Origin: Bacteroidia bacterium
GTDB taxonomy: Bacteria > Bacteroidota > Bacteroidia > J057
Direction: 5' to 3'
Length of the DNA: 64,000 nucleotides
NCBI GenBank assembly: GCA_019695295.1
Contig: JAIBAH010000007.1
Span: forward strand, 1 to 64,000
This document shows, one piece after another, positions 25,596-34,653 of the stretch; within the stretch, counting starts at the first letter, position 1, and every line of letters starts with the position of its first letter. The position numbers and the translations under genes were made by a program. A model generated the notes under the pieces. It was given only the letters and a program-made list of their open reading frames with translations. It ran no database searches and was not told the DNA's origin.

Positions 25596-27256
25596 ATCAT
25601 CGCCCAACTTTAGCAATATACGGAATTAAAGACCGTAATACATTTGGCTCACCAGGATATACACACGACCATAATCTGTGTTTAATGCAGGATGGAAAAA
25701 TTCTTCAATATCTTCATTTGGAGAGAATCAGCCGAATAAAATTTGACAACAATCTGGACCATTGGCTGGAGCGGCTTATAGATGAGCAGGCATTGGATTT
25801 GCCGGAATCCTTTGACTTTGTAAGTGTTAATTCCTTCGTTGGTAATGCTTTTATCTCTAAAAACGGAAGAATACGATTTGAGACTGCACCCCAAAAAAAA
25901 CTATCCTGCGATTTGACAGAGGGCTTTTCCTGGTTTGAGTCCCGAAACTGGACTGGAAAGTCGGTTAGTGCTTATAATTGTTCTCAGGAATTGGCTCATA
26001 TTGGAAGTTGTTTGCCTTTTTTTGGAGAGTTCCAGGATAATAGCTTATGGATACAATTTGACGGTGGCTCAAGTCTGGGTAATTTTTCGGCATTTTACTA
26101 TAAAAACGGGTTGATTCACCTTCTGGAAAATCACTGGGAATTAGTGTACCTGTCTAAATTTTTTAATAATAACCCTTTTATTTTCCGCATTTTACAATCC
26201 CTCCCGGGTGATCACTGTAGCGTACCGGGAAAACTTATGGGCTATGCATGTTGGGGAAATTATTCCGAAGATATCGAAATCTGGCTTAGCAATAATGATT
26301 ATTTTAGTGATTACTGGAACAGAGAAAACGAAATTCTGTATTCTGCCAGTAAAACTTTTGGTGTAAATATCCCTGATTTTGACAATAAAGCGTTGTTCTT
26401 ACAGTCGGTGGCAGCTACGCTTCAGCATATTTTTGAAAGGGAGTTTATTCAGAAAGTCAAAGCATTACAAACTCAAACCGGGGCTGATAAATTATATTAT
26501 TCAGGCGGTTGTGCATTAAATATTCTTGCTAATTCTAAACTTGTTCATGAAAACATCTTCAAACAGGTCTTTATACCCCCTTGCTGTAATGATAGTGGAT
26601 TAAGTATTGGAGGAGCTGCATTACTGGAAAGAAAAAAAGGAAACGAAATTTCACTTCATTCTCCCTACCTTAATAATATGGGCATTAAAAATGAAAAACT
26701 ACCGCAGATTTCAAACGATTTAATCCGGGAAACTGCTCTGATTCTGATGAATAAAGGAATTATTGGAGTATGTAACGGAAACGCAGAAGCCGGCCCGAGA
26801 GCTTTGGGAAACCGAAGCCTGATTGCTTTGCCTGATTCTAAATCCCTTGCTGAACATTTGAGTCGTAATATCAAAAAAAGAGAGTGGTACAGGCCGGTTG
26901 CTCCGATTATGCTCAGCGAGATAGCTCAAAAAGTAGCTTGTGAAGCAATTCATCCTTTGGCAAAATATATGCTGATGGATTTTACCATTAAACCGGAATA
27001 TAAAAAGTCTTTAATCGGAGTTATACATGCAAATGGTACTACGAGAATTCAAATATTAACAGAAGAGAAGGAAAACCCCTTTATGTACCGGTTATTGTCC
27101 TTTTTATTCAAAGAATATGGTATTTTAGCATTAATTAATACTTCATTTAATATACAGGAACCCATTATCCATACCCCTGAAAATGCGATGGCTTCTGCTC
27201 AGAAAATGAAACTGGATGCTATTGTTCTCAATCATACACTAATTAATCTGAAATGA
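25592..27256 (+). CDS. NodU/CmcH-type carbamoyltransferase
   Basis: A 554-residue member of the carbamoyltransferase family (NodU, TobZ, CmcH), which puts a carbamoyl group from carbamoyl phosphate on a hydroxyl of a sugar, antibiotic or nodulation factor. The N-terminal YTHDHNLCL region, the YSGGCALN block and the C-terminal YrdC-like part (GNAEAGPRALGNRSLIA, KKREWYRPVAP) are present, so both active sites look intact. It sits inside a tightly coupled operon and overlaps both neighbours as ATGA. The likely product is a carbamoylated glycan or modified metabolite. Confidence 0.9.
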   Translation: MNHRPTLAIYGIKDRNTFGSPGYTHDHNLCLMQDGKILQYLHLERISRIKFDNNLDHWLERLIDEQALDLPESFDFVSVNSFVGNAFISKNGRIRFETAPQKKLSCDLTEGFSWFESRNWTGKSVSAYNCSQELAHIGSCLPFFGEFQDNSLWIQFDGGSSLGNFSAFYYKNGLIHLLENHWELVYLSKFFNNNPFIFRILQSLPGDHCSVPGKLMGYACWGNYSEDIEIWLSNNDYFSDYWNRENEILYSASKTFGVNIPDFDNKALFLQSVAATLQHIFEREFIQKVKALQTQTGADKLYYSGGCALNILANSKLVHENIFKQVFIPPCCNDSGLSIGGAALLERKKGNEISLHSPYLNNMGIKNEKLPQISNDLIRETALILMNKGIIGVCNGNAEAGPRALGNRSLIALPDSKSLAEHLSRNIKKREWYRPVAPIMLSEIAQKVACEAIHPLAKYMLMDFTIKPEYKKSLIGVIHANGTTRIQILTEEKENPFMYRLLSFLFKEYGILALINTSFNIQEPIIHTPENAMASAQKMKLDAIVLNHTLINLK

Positions 27257-27957
27257 AATACAACGAAATTAAACTTGCTGCTGATTATACGCATTTTCTT
27301 TATCAGGAAGAAATCCTTTTTGGAAAATCTTTTTTGCATGTACTTAAGTTTCATGCTGAGGGATTGGCTGCTGTATGCGATGATTCTGGATGGTATCATA
27401 TTGATTTAAGGGGAAATCAATTGACCCCGAAAAGATATGACCGTACCTTTGGGTTTTATTTTGGTCGTGCCGCTGTAATTGAAAAAGGCAATTTTTTTCA
27501 CCTCGATACAGAAGGGGTAAGGGTATATCCCGAATGCTATGCGTGGTGTGGTAATTATCAGGAGAAAATCTGTACTGTAAGAGATTTTGATGGTAAATAT
27601 TTTCATATTGACTTAAATGGCACCGCTGTTTATACCTCAAAATATACTTATGCCGGTGATTTTAAGGATGGTTTTGCTTGTGTCAGGCTTGAAAATGGTC
27701 TTTTTAAACATATTGATTGCAAGGGTAATTATCTGAATGCCAAAGCATTTAATGACTTAGGGGTATTTCATAAAGGTATAGCAACTGCTAAAGATGCTGG
27801 CGGTTGGTTCCATTGTAATCTAAAAGGCAATGAGCTATATCCCCGTAGATTTGCTGTAATCGAGGTCTTTTACAACGGATTTGCTTTGGTTGAGGAATTT
27901 GGAGGCCAAAAATGTGTGATTAATGAATCAGGAGAAACAGTAATTGTTTTAAAATGA
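27253..27957 (+). CDS. WG-type repeat protein with HID repeat motif
   Basis: A 234-residue protein made of about six 35-residue repeats. The conserved core is G-W/F-[YF]-H-[IL]-[DN]-x-x-G, with histidines at 49, 83, 118, 153 and 187 (spacing 34-35) and a degenerate sixth unit near 220 (KCVINESG). This matches WG/KWG repeats, which form beta-propeller or solenoid surfaces that bind partners. No signal peptide is seen, so it is cytoplasmic. It overlaps the carbamoyltransferase by ATGA, is last in the operon, and may hold the pathway enzymes or the substrate. Confidence 0.8.
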   Translation: MKYNEIKLAADYTHFLYQEEILFGKSFLHVLKFHAEGLAAVCDDSGWYHIDLRGNQLTPKRYDRTFGFYFGRAAVIEKGNFFHLDTEGVRVYPECYAWCGNYQEKICTVRDFDGKYFHIDLNGTAVYTSKYTYAGDFKDGFACVRLENGLFKHIDCKGNYLNAKAFNDLGVFHKGIATAKDAGGWFHCNLKGNELYPRRFAVIEVFYNGFALVEEFGGQKCVINESGETVIVLK

Positions 27958-27988
27958 ATATTATTGTGTTCTAAAACCATCCCCTACC

Positions 27989-30598
27989 TCACTCCACCAA
28001 CGCCTTCTTAATCTCCTGCAACTTCAGCAATGCCTCCACCGGTGTCATACGGTCTATATCCACACCGGCAAGCACCTGACGGATTTTCAGGGTATCGGCG
28101 TCTTTTAGTTCGAACATATTGAGCTGAATGGTTTGTTTGCCGGAAAATTTAATGGATTTGGCGGTCTTTTTATCTTCTACCTTGTACTGTTCAAAATGCT
28201 CCAGCAACTGTTTGGCTCTTTGGGTCAGGAAGGGAGGCATGCCCGCCATTTCTGCTACATGAATCCCAAAACTATGTTCACTTCCGCCGGCCTTGAGTTT
28301 CCGCAAAAAGATGATTTTTCCGTTATGCTCTTTTACTGAAACGTGAAAATTCTTCACCCTTTCGAGTCTTCCCTCCAGTTCATTTAATTCATGATAATGC
28401 GTAGCAAACAAGGTTTTTGCCCTGCAGTCCGGTGTTTCATGAAGATATTCCACCAAAGCCCAGGCAATCGAAACCCCGTCATAAGTACTTGTACCTCTTC
28501 CGATTTCATCCAGCAGTATGAGAGACTTTGGCGTAGCATTATTGACAATCTGAGCGGTTTCATTCATCTCCACCATAAAAGTAGATTCTCCTCCGGAAAG
28601 ATTATCCGAAGCGCCCACCCGGGTGAAGATTTTGTCCACGATACCGATACTTGCCCGCGAAGCCGGTACAAACGAGCCCATCTGAGCCATCAGCACAATC
28701 AGCGCAGTTTGTCTCAGTAAAGCCGATTTTCCCGCCATATTGGGCCCGGTAATGATAATCACCTGCTGATTTTCACTGTCCAGATGTACATCATTCGGGA
28801 TATAGGGACTGTCAGACGGAAGCCGCGTTTCAATTACAGGATGTCTTCCCTCTTTAATATCAATAATTCCACTGTCATTGATTTCCGGCTTGGAGTACTG
28901 ATTTTTTCTGGCAGCAATCGCAAAACTCATCAGCACATCCGTTTCTCCGAGAATCCGGGCATTTTGTTGGATTGTACTTACATAAAGCTGCAATTTCTGA
29001 AGAAATTCCGAATACAACTCTGTTTCAATCCGTAGAATTTTCTCCTCCGCATTCAGGATTTTTTCCTCATAAATTTTTAACTCTTCCGTAATATATCTTT
29101 CCGCATTTGTCAGGGTTTGTTTCCGGATCCATTCCGGCGGAACCCGGTTTTTATGCACATTCGTTACCTCGAGATAATACCCGAATACCTTATTATAATG
29201 TACTTTCAGGGAAGGAATTCCCGTTCTGACCATTTCGCGCTGCTGAAGCTGAAGCAAATAATCCTTTCCGGATTCCTGAAGCGTCCGGAGTTCGTCGAGG
29301 TCAGAAGATACACCCCGGCGAATAATGCCTCCGTCCTGAAGAGAGCCACTTGTTTCCTCTGCCAGATAATGCGTAAGCACTTCGAGAATTCCGGACACAT
29401 CTGAAAACATCTGCGCCTTTTGAGTAAGAACCGGCGAATTAAACTGCTGAAATACCGAACGGATGGGTTCAATCAGAGAAAGAGAATTCCGAAGAAGCAT
29501 TGCCTCCCGGGGAATGAGCCGCTGCGTAGCCGTTTTGGAAGCAAGCCTTTCGAGGTCTCCCAGTTTTTTGAGATATTCGCAAAGCTTATCAAAGATAGTA
29601 GAATGAGTCAGAAAGTTTTCTACGATTTCCAGTCTCTCCTGAATCTGAGTTACATTTTTCAGGGGAAAACACAATGTCTGACGAAGTGCCCTTGCGCCCA
29701 TAGGCGTTTGGGTGAAGTCTATGATATCCACTAACGAAACCCCTTCAGGATGAAGCGAGTGGACAAGTTCAAGGTTTCTTACCGTAAACGGATCCAGCCA
29801 TACATATTCCGAATCGTTAAAACGATAAATCCGGGAGATATGACCGAGATTTTTCTGTTGATTTTCATCCAGATAATGAACAATTGCGCCCGCTGCTATG
29901 ATACCGTTAAACTCATCATCCACCCCAAATCCTTTCAGCGAATGAGTTTTAAAAAGCCCGAGTAGTTTTTCCCTTGCATAATCCGTCTGATAGAGCCAGT
30001 CTTCCTGACGCGTCACAAAATATTTATCCCCGAAGTGCTCATGAAAGGTTTTCAGATCTTTTTTGGGGACGAGAATTTCGGAAGGAAAAAAATTATGAAG
30101 AATTTTTTCCACATATTTTATATCTCCGGAAAGACAAAAGAAATCACTGGTAGAAATTTCGATAAAAGCAATTCCGATATCTTTATTCTGAGGGCTAAAA
30201 TAAAGTGAAGCCAGATAATTACTTTTATTGACCTCCAGAATTTTATCATTAAAGGTAATCCCGGGTGTAACAAGCTCAGTTACTCCCCGTTTTACGATTC
30301 CCTTAGCCATTTTGGGATCCTCAAGCTGATCACAAACGGCCACCCTTTTACCCGCCCTTACGAGTTTGGGTAGATAAGAATCCAGCGAATGATGCGGAAA
30401 ACCCGCAAGTTCAATCTCAGAAGCCGAGCCATTTCCCCTTTTCGTCAGCACAATACCCAGAATTTTGGAAACCACGACAGCGTCCTCCCCAAACGTCTCA
30501 TAAAAATCCCCCACCCGGAATAAAAGAATCGCCCCCGGATATTTCGCCTTAATCGCTGTATATTGTTTCATCAGTGGTGTCTCGGAATGTCCTGCCAT
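27989..30598 (-). CDS. mutS: DNA mismatch repair protein MutS
   Basis: A full-length 869-residue MutS. The mismatch-reading domain has GDFYETFG (F-x-E motif, ~27-34), and the ATPase carries Walker A GPNMAGKS and the DEIGRGTSTYDG block with HYHEL. It recognises base mismatches and recruits MutL. The gene lies back to back with hisS, and its 5' end is 335 bases away from the hisS start. It ends 31 bases after the five-gene operon, in convergent orientation. Confidence 0.97.
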   Translation of the reverse strand: MAGHSETPLMKQYTAIKAKYPGAILLFRVGDFYETFGEDAVVVSKILGIVLTKRGNGSASEIELAGFPHHSLDSYLPKLVRAGKRVAVCDQLEDPKMAKGIVKRGVTELVTPGITFNDKILEVNKSNYLASLYFSPQNKDIGIAFIEISTSDFFCLSGDIKYVEKILHNFFPSEILVPKKDLKTFHEHFGDKYFVTRQEDWLYQTDYAREKLLGLFKTHSLKGFGVDDEFNGIIAAGAIVHYLDENQQKNLGHISRIYRFNDSEYVWLDPFTVRNLELVHSLHPEGVSLVDIIDFTQTPMGARALRQTLCFPLKNVTQIQERLEIVENFLTHSTIFDKLCEYLKKLGDLERLASKTATQRLIPREAMLLRNSLSLIEPIRSVFQQFNSPVLTQKAQMFSDVSGILEVLTHYLAEETSGSLQDGGIIRRGVSSDLDELRTLQESGKDYLLQLQQREMVRTGIPSLKVHYNKVFGYYLEVTNVHKNRVPPEWIRKQTLTNAERYITEELKIYEEKILNAEEKILRIETELYSEFLQKLQLYVSTIQQNARILGETDVLMSFAIAARKNQYSKPEINDSGIIDIKEGRHPVIETRLPSDSPYIPNDVHLDSENQQVIIITGPNMAGKSALLRQTALIVLMAQMGSFVPASRASIGIVDKIFTRVGASDNLSGGESTFMVEMNETAQIVNNATPKSLILLDEIGRGTSTYDGVSIAWALVEYLHETPDCRAKTLFATHYHELNELEGRLERVKNFHVSVKEHNGKIIFLRKLKAGGSEHSFGIHVAEMAGMPPFLTQRAKQLLEHFEQYKVEDKKTAKSIKFSGKQTIQLNMFELKDADTLKIRQVLAGVDIDRMTPVEALLKLQEIKKALVE

Positions 30599-30664
30599 AA
30601 ATCTGTACCGGTTTTGAAGTTTCTCGCTTTATTTTTCTGAAAATTTGCACGAAATTAATAAGAA

Positions 30665-30697
30665 ATTGTGAATTATAATGAAAAGGATTTATATTTG
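30665..30697 (+). promoter_or_regulatory. Distal promoter in the hisS leader
   Basis: ATTG (30665-30668), a 21-base spacer and TATATTTG (30690-30697). Transcription should start near 30704 and meet the hairpin terminator at about 30773, so it may make a ~70-base leader or small RNA. Confidence 0.5.
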
Positions 30698-30739
30698 CGT
30701 ATCATTTGTACTTCCAAAAACTCCTTGCAGAGTAAAAGC

Positions 30740-30773
30740 AGGCTTCCTAAGGTGGGAAGCCTTAGCTTTTTTT
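30740..30773 (+). terminator. Terminator or attenuator hairpin in the hisS leader
   Basis: AGGCTTCC (30740-30747) pairs with GGAAGCCT (30755-30762). An alternative helix TAAGG with CCTTA overlaps it, and a T-run (30767-30773) follows. It sits ~70 bases after the distal promoter and ~100 bases before the proximal one. The two mutually exclusive helices could allow control. Confidence 0.6.
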
Positions 30774-30788
30774 GGGTGCACTCCGCCG

Positions 30789-30858
30789 TTTGTGTCCTCA
30801 CAACCGGTGCAACGTCCCCCTTTCCTCCTGCCGCCGCCCTTTGTGTCCTCACAACCGG
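30789..30858. repeat. Two 19-base direct repeats with an internal hairpin
   Basis: The same 19-base sequence (TTTGTGTCCTCACAACCGG) occurs at 30789-30807 and 30840-30858, 51 bases apart. Each contains TTGTG-TCCT-CACAA, which can fold into a small stem-loop. The GC-rich spacer differs from the AT-rich surroundings. Confidence 0.8.
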
Positions 30859-30872
30859 CGAGCCCCTCACCA

Positions 30873-30904
30873 CTTGCACAAATAAAATAAAAACCCTAAA
30901 TTTG
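30873..30904 (+). promoter_or_regulatory. Proximal promoter of hisS
   Basis: CTTG (30873-30876, one mismatch to TTTG), a 20-base spacer and TAAATTTG (30897-30904). The start codon at 30934 is about 23 bases downstream of the likely start site. Confidence 0.65.
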
Positions 30905-30933
30905 CAGCCCAATTGAAAAAATAAACCAAAGCG

Positions 30934-32199
30934 ATGGCACTTAACTGTAACCCTGTTCAGGGAATGCGGGATTTACTTCCGGACGAGGTAGAACTGAGAA
31001 GATACGTAACAGAAACGATTCTCGATGTCTATAAAAAATATGGATTTACCCAGATAGAAACCCCCTGTACTGAGCACATCCATCTGCTTACCGGCGGAGA
31101 CGGAGGCGAAAACGAAAAAATGCTGTTTAAAATCCTCAAAAGAGGAGAAAAACTCATTTTGAATGAAAATACACAGGAAAAAGACCTGTGTGATATCGGC
31201 CTTCGCTTTGACCTCACCGTTCCCCTTTCCCGGTACTATGCCATAAACCGCGAAAAACTGCCCCGTCAGTTCAAAGCAATACAGACAGGCAGCGTATGGA
31301 GAGCCGAAAGACCCCAGAAAGGAAGATACCGTCAGTTTACTCAGTGTGACATAGACATCATCGGTGTAAAAGGAGTCATTGCCGAAACAGAGTTGATTAT
31401 GGCCACCTCCGAAGCCCTGCTTAACCTGAGTTTCACCCGCTTCGTTGTCAAAATCAACGACCGCAGAATCCTCGAATCCCTCGCCGAATACTGCGGATTC
31501 CCTACAGAAGCTTACGGAAACGTATTCATCATCCTCGACAAACTCGATAAAATCGGCGTGGAAGGTGTAAGAAAAGTACTCGAAAAAGCCGGCTATGCCC
31601 CCGAACCCATAGAAACCTTCCTGAATATTACCGCACAATCCGCAACCCTGACCACAGACGAGTTGCCCAAAGTGTTGCCCAATCTTTCCGAAAACGTCCT
31701 TCAGGATTTACAGAATGTAACCCGGATAATCACTCTTTTCTCCGAAGGCCGCTTCAATATACAATTTGATATTTCCCTCGTAAGAGGAATGGGATACTAC
31801 ACCGGGCAGATATTTGAAGTAGCCGTCAGTGACTTTGGCTCATCCATAGCCGGAGGCGGCAGATACGACAAGATGATTGGGAAAATGCTCGGCGGAAAAG
31901 AAGAAATTCCGGCCTGCGGATTCTCCATCGGATTCGAAAGAGTAATCATGCTCCTGACCGAAATGAAATTTCAGCTACCCCAAAAAGCCGAAAAAATAGT
32001 CATCCTTTATCCGGAAGAAACCGATATTCTTCCATTAATGGAAACAGCCACCCGGCTCCGTACAGAAGGCAAAATAGTATTGCTGGAAGCAGAGAAAAAA
32101 AACAGGAGAAAACAACTCGAAGATTGTCGCAATCAGGGGTACAGTACTTTTGCCATCTATACCGAAAACCAACCCCTTGAACTGCGGGAAAATCAATGA
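30934..32199 (+). CDS. hisS: Histidine-tRNA ligase
   Basis: A class II synthetase of 421 residues that charges tRNA-His. GMRDLLPDE opens the catalytic domain, motif 2 is RAERPQKGRYRQFTQCDIDI, LVRGMGYYTG is the histidine-specific block and AGGGRYD is motif 3-like. The C-terminal anticodon-binding domain begins near EKIVILYPEETDILP. It is led by two promoters with a hairpin between them and followed by a terminator. Confidence 0.97.
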   Translation: MALNCNPVQGMRDLLPDEVELRRYVTETILDVYKKYGFTQIETPCTEHIHLLTGGDGGENEKMLFKILKRGEKLILNENTQEKDLCDIGLRFDLTVPLSRYYAINREKLPRQFKAIQTGSVWRAERPQKGRYRQFTQCDIDIIGVKGVIAETELIMATSEALLNLSFTRFVVKINDRRILESLAEYCGFPTEAYGNVFIILDKLDKIGVEGVRKVLEKAGYAPEPIETFLNITAQSATLTTDELPKVLPNLSENVLQDLQNVTRIITLFSEGRFNIQFDISLVRGMGYYTGQIFEVAVSDFGSSIAGGGRYDKMIGKMLGGKEEIPACGFSIGFERVIMLLTEMKFQLPQKAEKIVILYPEETDILPLMETATRLRTEGKIVLLEAEKKNRRKQLEDCRNQGYSTFAIYTENQPLELRENQ

Positions 32200-32208
32200 A
32201 AATAAAAA

Positions 32209-32237
32209 AGTACGGCTGCATCCCGCAACCGTACTTA
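32209..32237. terminator. Hairpin terminator between hisS and the peroxiredoxin gene
   Basis: AAGTACGG pairs with CCGTACTT over a 13-base loop; A-rich sequence precedes it on the left. It can serve the convergent ends of hisS and the peroxiredoxin gene, although the T-run to the right is poor. Confidence 0.6.
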
Positions 32238-32259
32238 CAAACACAATCAAATACCCTTT

Positions 32260-32913
32260 TTATACCAACATTTTCTTTGCAAGATAAAAATCCACCTTTT
32301 CGCAGGTAGTATCAGCGATTCTGTCATCCATTTCCTGAAGCGTTTTGGGCGGAGGCACAATTACCTTATCTCCCCTTTTCCAGTTCAATGGAATCGCTAC
32401 CTTATGCGCATCAGAGAATTGCAATGCATCAAGAACTCTCAGGATTTCATCCATATTCCGGCCTACATTGAGCGGATAATACATGATTAACCGGATTTTC
32501 CTGGTTGGGTCAATAAAAAATACCGCTCTCACGGCAGCCGTTTCGCTTTCATTTGGCTGAAGCATTCCATAAAGTTTGGCCACTTTCATATCCAAATCCG
32601 CAATAATCGGAAAAGAAAGATATACTCCTGTTTTTTCCCTCACATTATTTACCCAGGCAAGGTGAGAATGAATACTGTCAATACTCAGTCCGATAAGTTC
32701 CGTATTCAAATCGTCGAACTCTCCCTTTCTCTGCGCAAACCCGCTTAACTCCGTAGTACAAACCGGTGTAAAATCCGCAGGATGTGAAAACATAACTACC
32801 CATTTGCCAGGAGCAAAATCCGAAAATTTGATTTTACCGGTAGTCGTTACCGCCTCAAAATCAGGAGCCTGATCCCCAATTCTGGGCATTGAATAAAAAT
32901 TGTTAGATTCCAT
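32260..32913 (-). CDS. 1-Cys (Prx6-type) peroxiredoxin
   Basis: A 217-residue peroxiredoxin that reduces peroxides. The peroxidatic Cys is C52 in HPADFTPVCTTELS. The long C-terminal domain (from about 150, with PLNVGRNMDEILRVLDALQ and NWKRGDKVIVPPP) places it in the Prx6 group. One further cysteine near 205 (TTCEKVD) could act as a resolving residue in this clade. A sulfur-oxidising MBL-rhodanese gene follows upstream on the same strand, about 130 bases away. Confidence 0.92.
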   Translation of the reverse strand: MESNNFYSMPRIGDQAPDFEAVTTTGKIKFSDFAPGKWVVMFSHPADFTPVCTTELSGFAQRKGEFDDLNTELIGLSIDSIHSHLAWVNNVREKTGVYLSFPIIADLDMKVAKLYGMLQPNESETAAVRAVFFIDPTRKIRLIMYYPLNVGRNMDEILRVLDALQFSDAHKVAIPLNWKRGDKVIVPPPKTLQEMDDRIADTTCEKVDFYLAKKMLV

Positions 32914-33041
32914 AAGAAGTTGAATTTATAATGTTAATACAATCTATTATCTTATTAAAGGGCTTTGTCATACCCTTTTCCGGAACTGCACATTCCCTCA
33001 GCGGAGCCGAAGAGAACGAAATCCCGGAAGTTTTTCAGTAC

Positions 33042-34463
33042 TTAAAGCATCGTCGTAGGACATACATAATCCGTAAGCGCAAACTTCCCGGACTCCTTCA
33101 GCGTTTTAAATCCGCCATCCACATCAATCAGATTGTCATATCCCCTGGCTTTCAGGATACTACAGAAAATCATAGACCGGTACCCCCCCGCACAGTGAAC
33201 ATAATATACCTTGTCCTTCCGGATTTTGGTCATACTATCATTGATATAATCCAGGGGTGCATTGATTGCCCCTATAATATGCTCACTATTATATTCACTT
33301 GCTTTTCTCACATCCAGAATCAAAACCGAATCATCTTTTTCATGAATATCAATTAACTGCTCAGCCGATACGGACGGAATCATTTCTACCTCTTTCCCTG
33401 CGCTTTTCCATGCTTCAAACCCCCCTTCAAGGAATCCAAGCGTATTATCATATCCTACACGTGCCATTCTTACGACAACCTCCTCTTCTCTGCCCTTTTC
33501 AGTAACCAGTAAAACCGGTTGATTGATATCCGGAATCAGCGTTCCCACCCAGGGGGCAAAACTTCCGTTAATCCCGATATTAATCGCATTGGGAATAAAG
33601 CCCTGCGCGAAAACCTGAGGGTCTCTTGTGTCCAGAATCAATGCATTCAGCTCATTGGCAACAACTTCAAAATCATTCACAGACAAAGGCTTAGTCCCTT
33701 TTTTCAGCACAGTATCAATACTTTCATATCCCCTGATATTCATCAGTACATTGGCCGGAAAATATCCCGGAGGAGGAGTAAGTCCCGTAAGAAGTTCCTG
33801 AATAAAACCCTCCTTAGTGAGCTCAGGACGGAGTGCATAGTTCAGTTTTTTCTGGTCACCGATTGTACTTACCGTTTCCTTGCTCATGTTTTTACCGCAG
33901 GCACTTCCCGCTCCGTGACCCGGATACACAACAATATCATCCGCCAAAGGCAAAATTTTATCCTGAAGAGAATCATACAGGTGAGCAGCAAGTTTTTCCT
34001 GAGTGAGTTCTGCAATTACTTTTTGTGCAAGATCGGGTCTGCCTACATCTCCTATAAAAAGCGTATCTCCCGTAAAAACAGCACTTTCCTTCCCATTTTC
34101 ATCTATCAGCAAAAAACACGAACTTTCCATTGTATGACCCGGAGTATGAAGCACCCTAATCTTAATCTTTCCCAGAGATAATTCCTCATTATCCTTTGCA
34201 ACATAAGCATCAAAACCCGGTTTAGCCGTAGGCCCGTAAACAATTGTAGCCCCCGAAGCCTTTGCCAGATCAATATGCCCTGATACAAAATCAGCATGAA
34301 AATGGGTTTCCAGTACATATTTAATTTTTACCCCGTCCTTCTCTGCACGTTCAATATAGGGAGTAATTTCCCGAAGCGGGTCAATAATAGCAGCCTCTCC
34401 TTCTGAAACAATGTAATAAGCTCCCTGAGCCAGACATCCGGTATAAATTTGTTCTACTTTCAT
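33042..34463 (-). CDS. MBL-fold persulfide dioxygenase-like protein with two rhodanese domains
   Basis: A 473-residue protein. The N-terminal MBL domain has THFHADFVSGH (H54, H56, D58) and PGHT-type histidines with GDTLFIGDVGRPD, as in ETHE1/BlhA persulfide dioxygenases. Two rhodanese domains follow (about 255-355 and 370-465). The first lacks the catalytic cysteine (LLVTEKGREEEV); the second has C in YVHCAGGYRS. Such fusions oxidise persulfides and transfer sulfur. It lies 128 bases upstream of the peroxiredoxin gene on the same strand, so the two may act together in oxidative or sulfide stress. Confidence 0.88.
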   Translation of the reverse strand: MKVEQIYTGCLAQGAYYIVSEGEAAIIDPLREITPYIERAEKDGVKIKYVLETHFHADFVSGHIDLAKASGATIVYGPTAKPGFDAYVAKDNEELSLGKIKIRVLHTPGHTMESSCFLLIDENGKESAVFTGDTLFIGDVGRPDLAQKVIAELTQEKLAAHLYDSLQDKILPLADDIVVYPGHGAGSACGKNMSKETVSTIGDQKKLNYALRPELTKEGFIQELLTGLTPPPGYFPANVLMNIRGYESIDTVLKKGTKPLSVNDFEVVANELNALILDTRDPQVFAQGFIPNAINIGINGSFAPWVGTLIPDINQPVLLVTEKGREEEVVVRMARVGYDNTLGFLEGGFEAWKSAGKEVEMIPSVSAEQLIDIHEKDDSVLILDVRKASEYNSEHIIGAINAPLDYINDSMTKIRKDKVYYVHCAGGYRSMIFCSILKARGYDNLIDVDGGFKTLKESGKFALTDYVCPTTML

Positions 34464-34653
34464 ATAGGTTAAAATATTAAGATGAAAACTGAATGCAAAG
34501 TTCCGGAGATTTTGAAAACTATTCTGTGATAAAGATTACATACCTCAATTTTTTTTTTAAATTTTAGAGAAAACCGGCAAAAGCCTGTCCTTCTATTCAA
34601 CCATAACCTTTCAAGTACCCGTATCATTCATCCTTTATACCTTCCCCGAAAGA

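Noticed and set aside
30668-30916. Open frames through the hisS leader (both strands)
   Set aside because: Composition is driven by the GC-rich repeat, frames run through the promoter and hairpin elements, and no protein family is apparent.
33519-34181. 220-residue plus-strand frame over the MBL-rhodanese gene
   Set aside because: Antisense to a clear enzyme with intact metal motifs; no coding evidence of its own.
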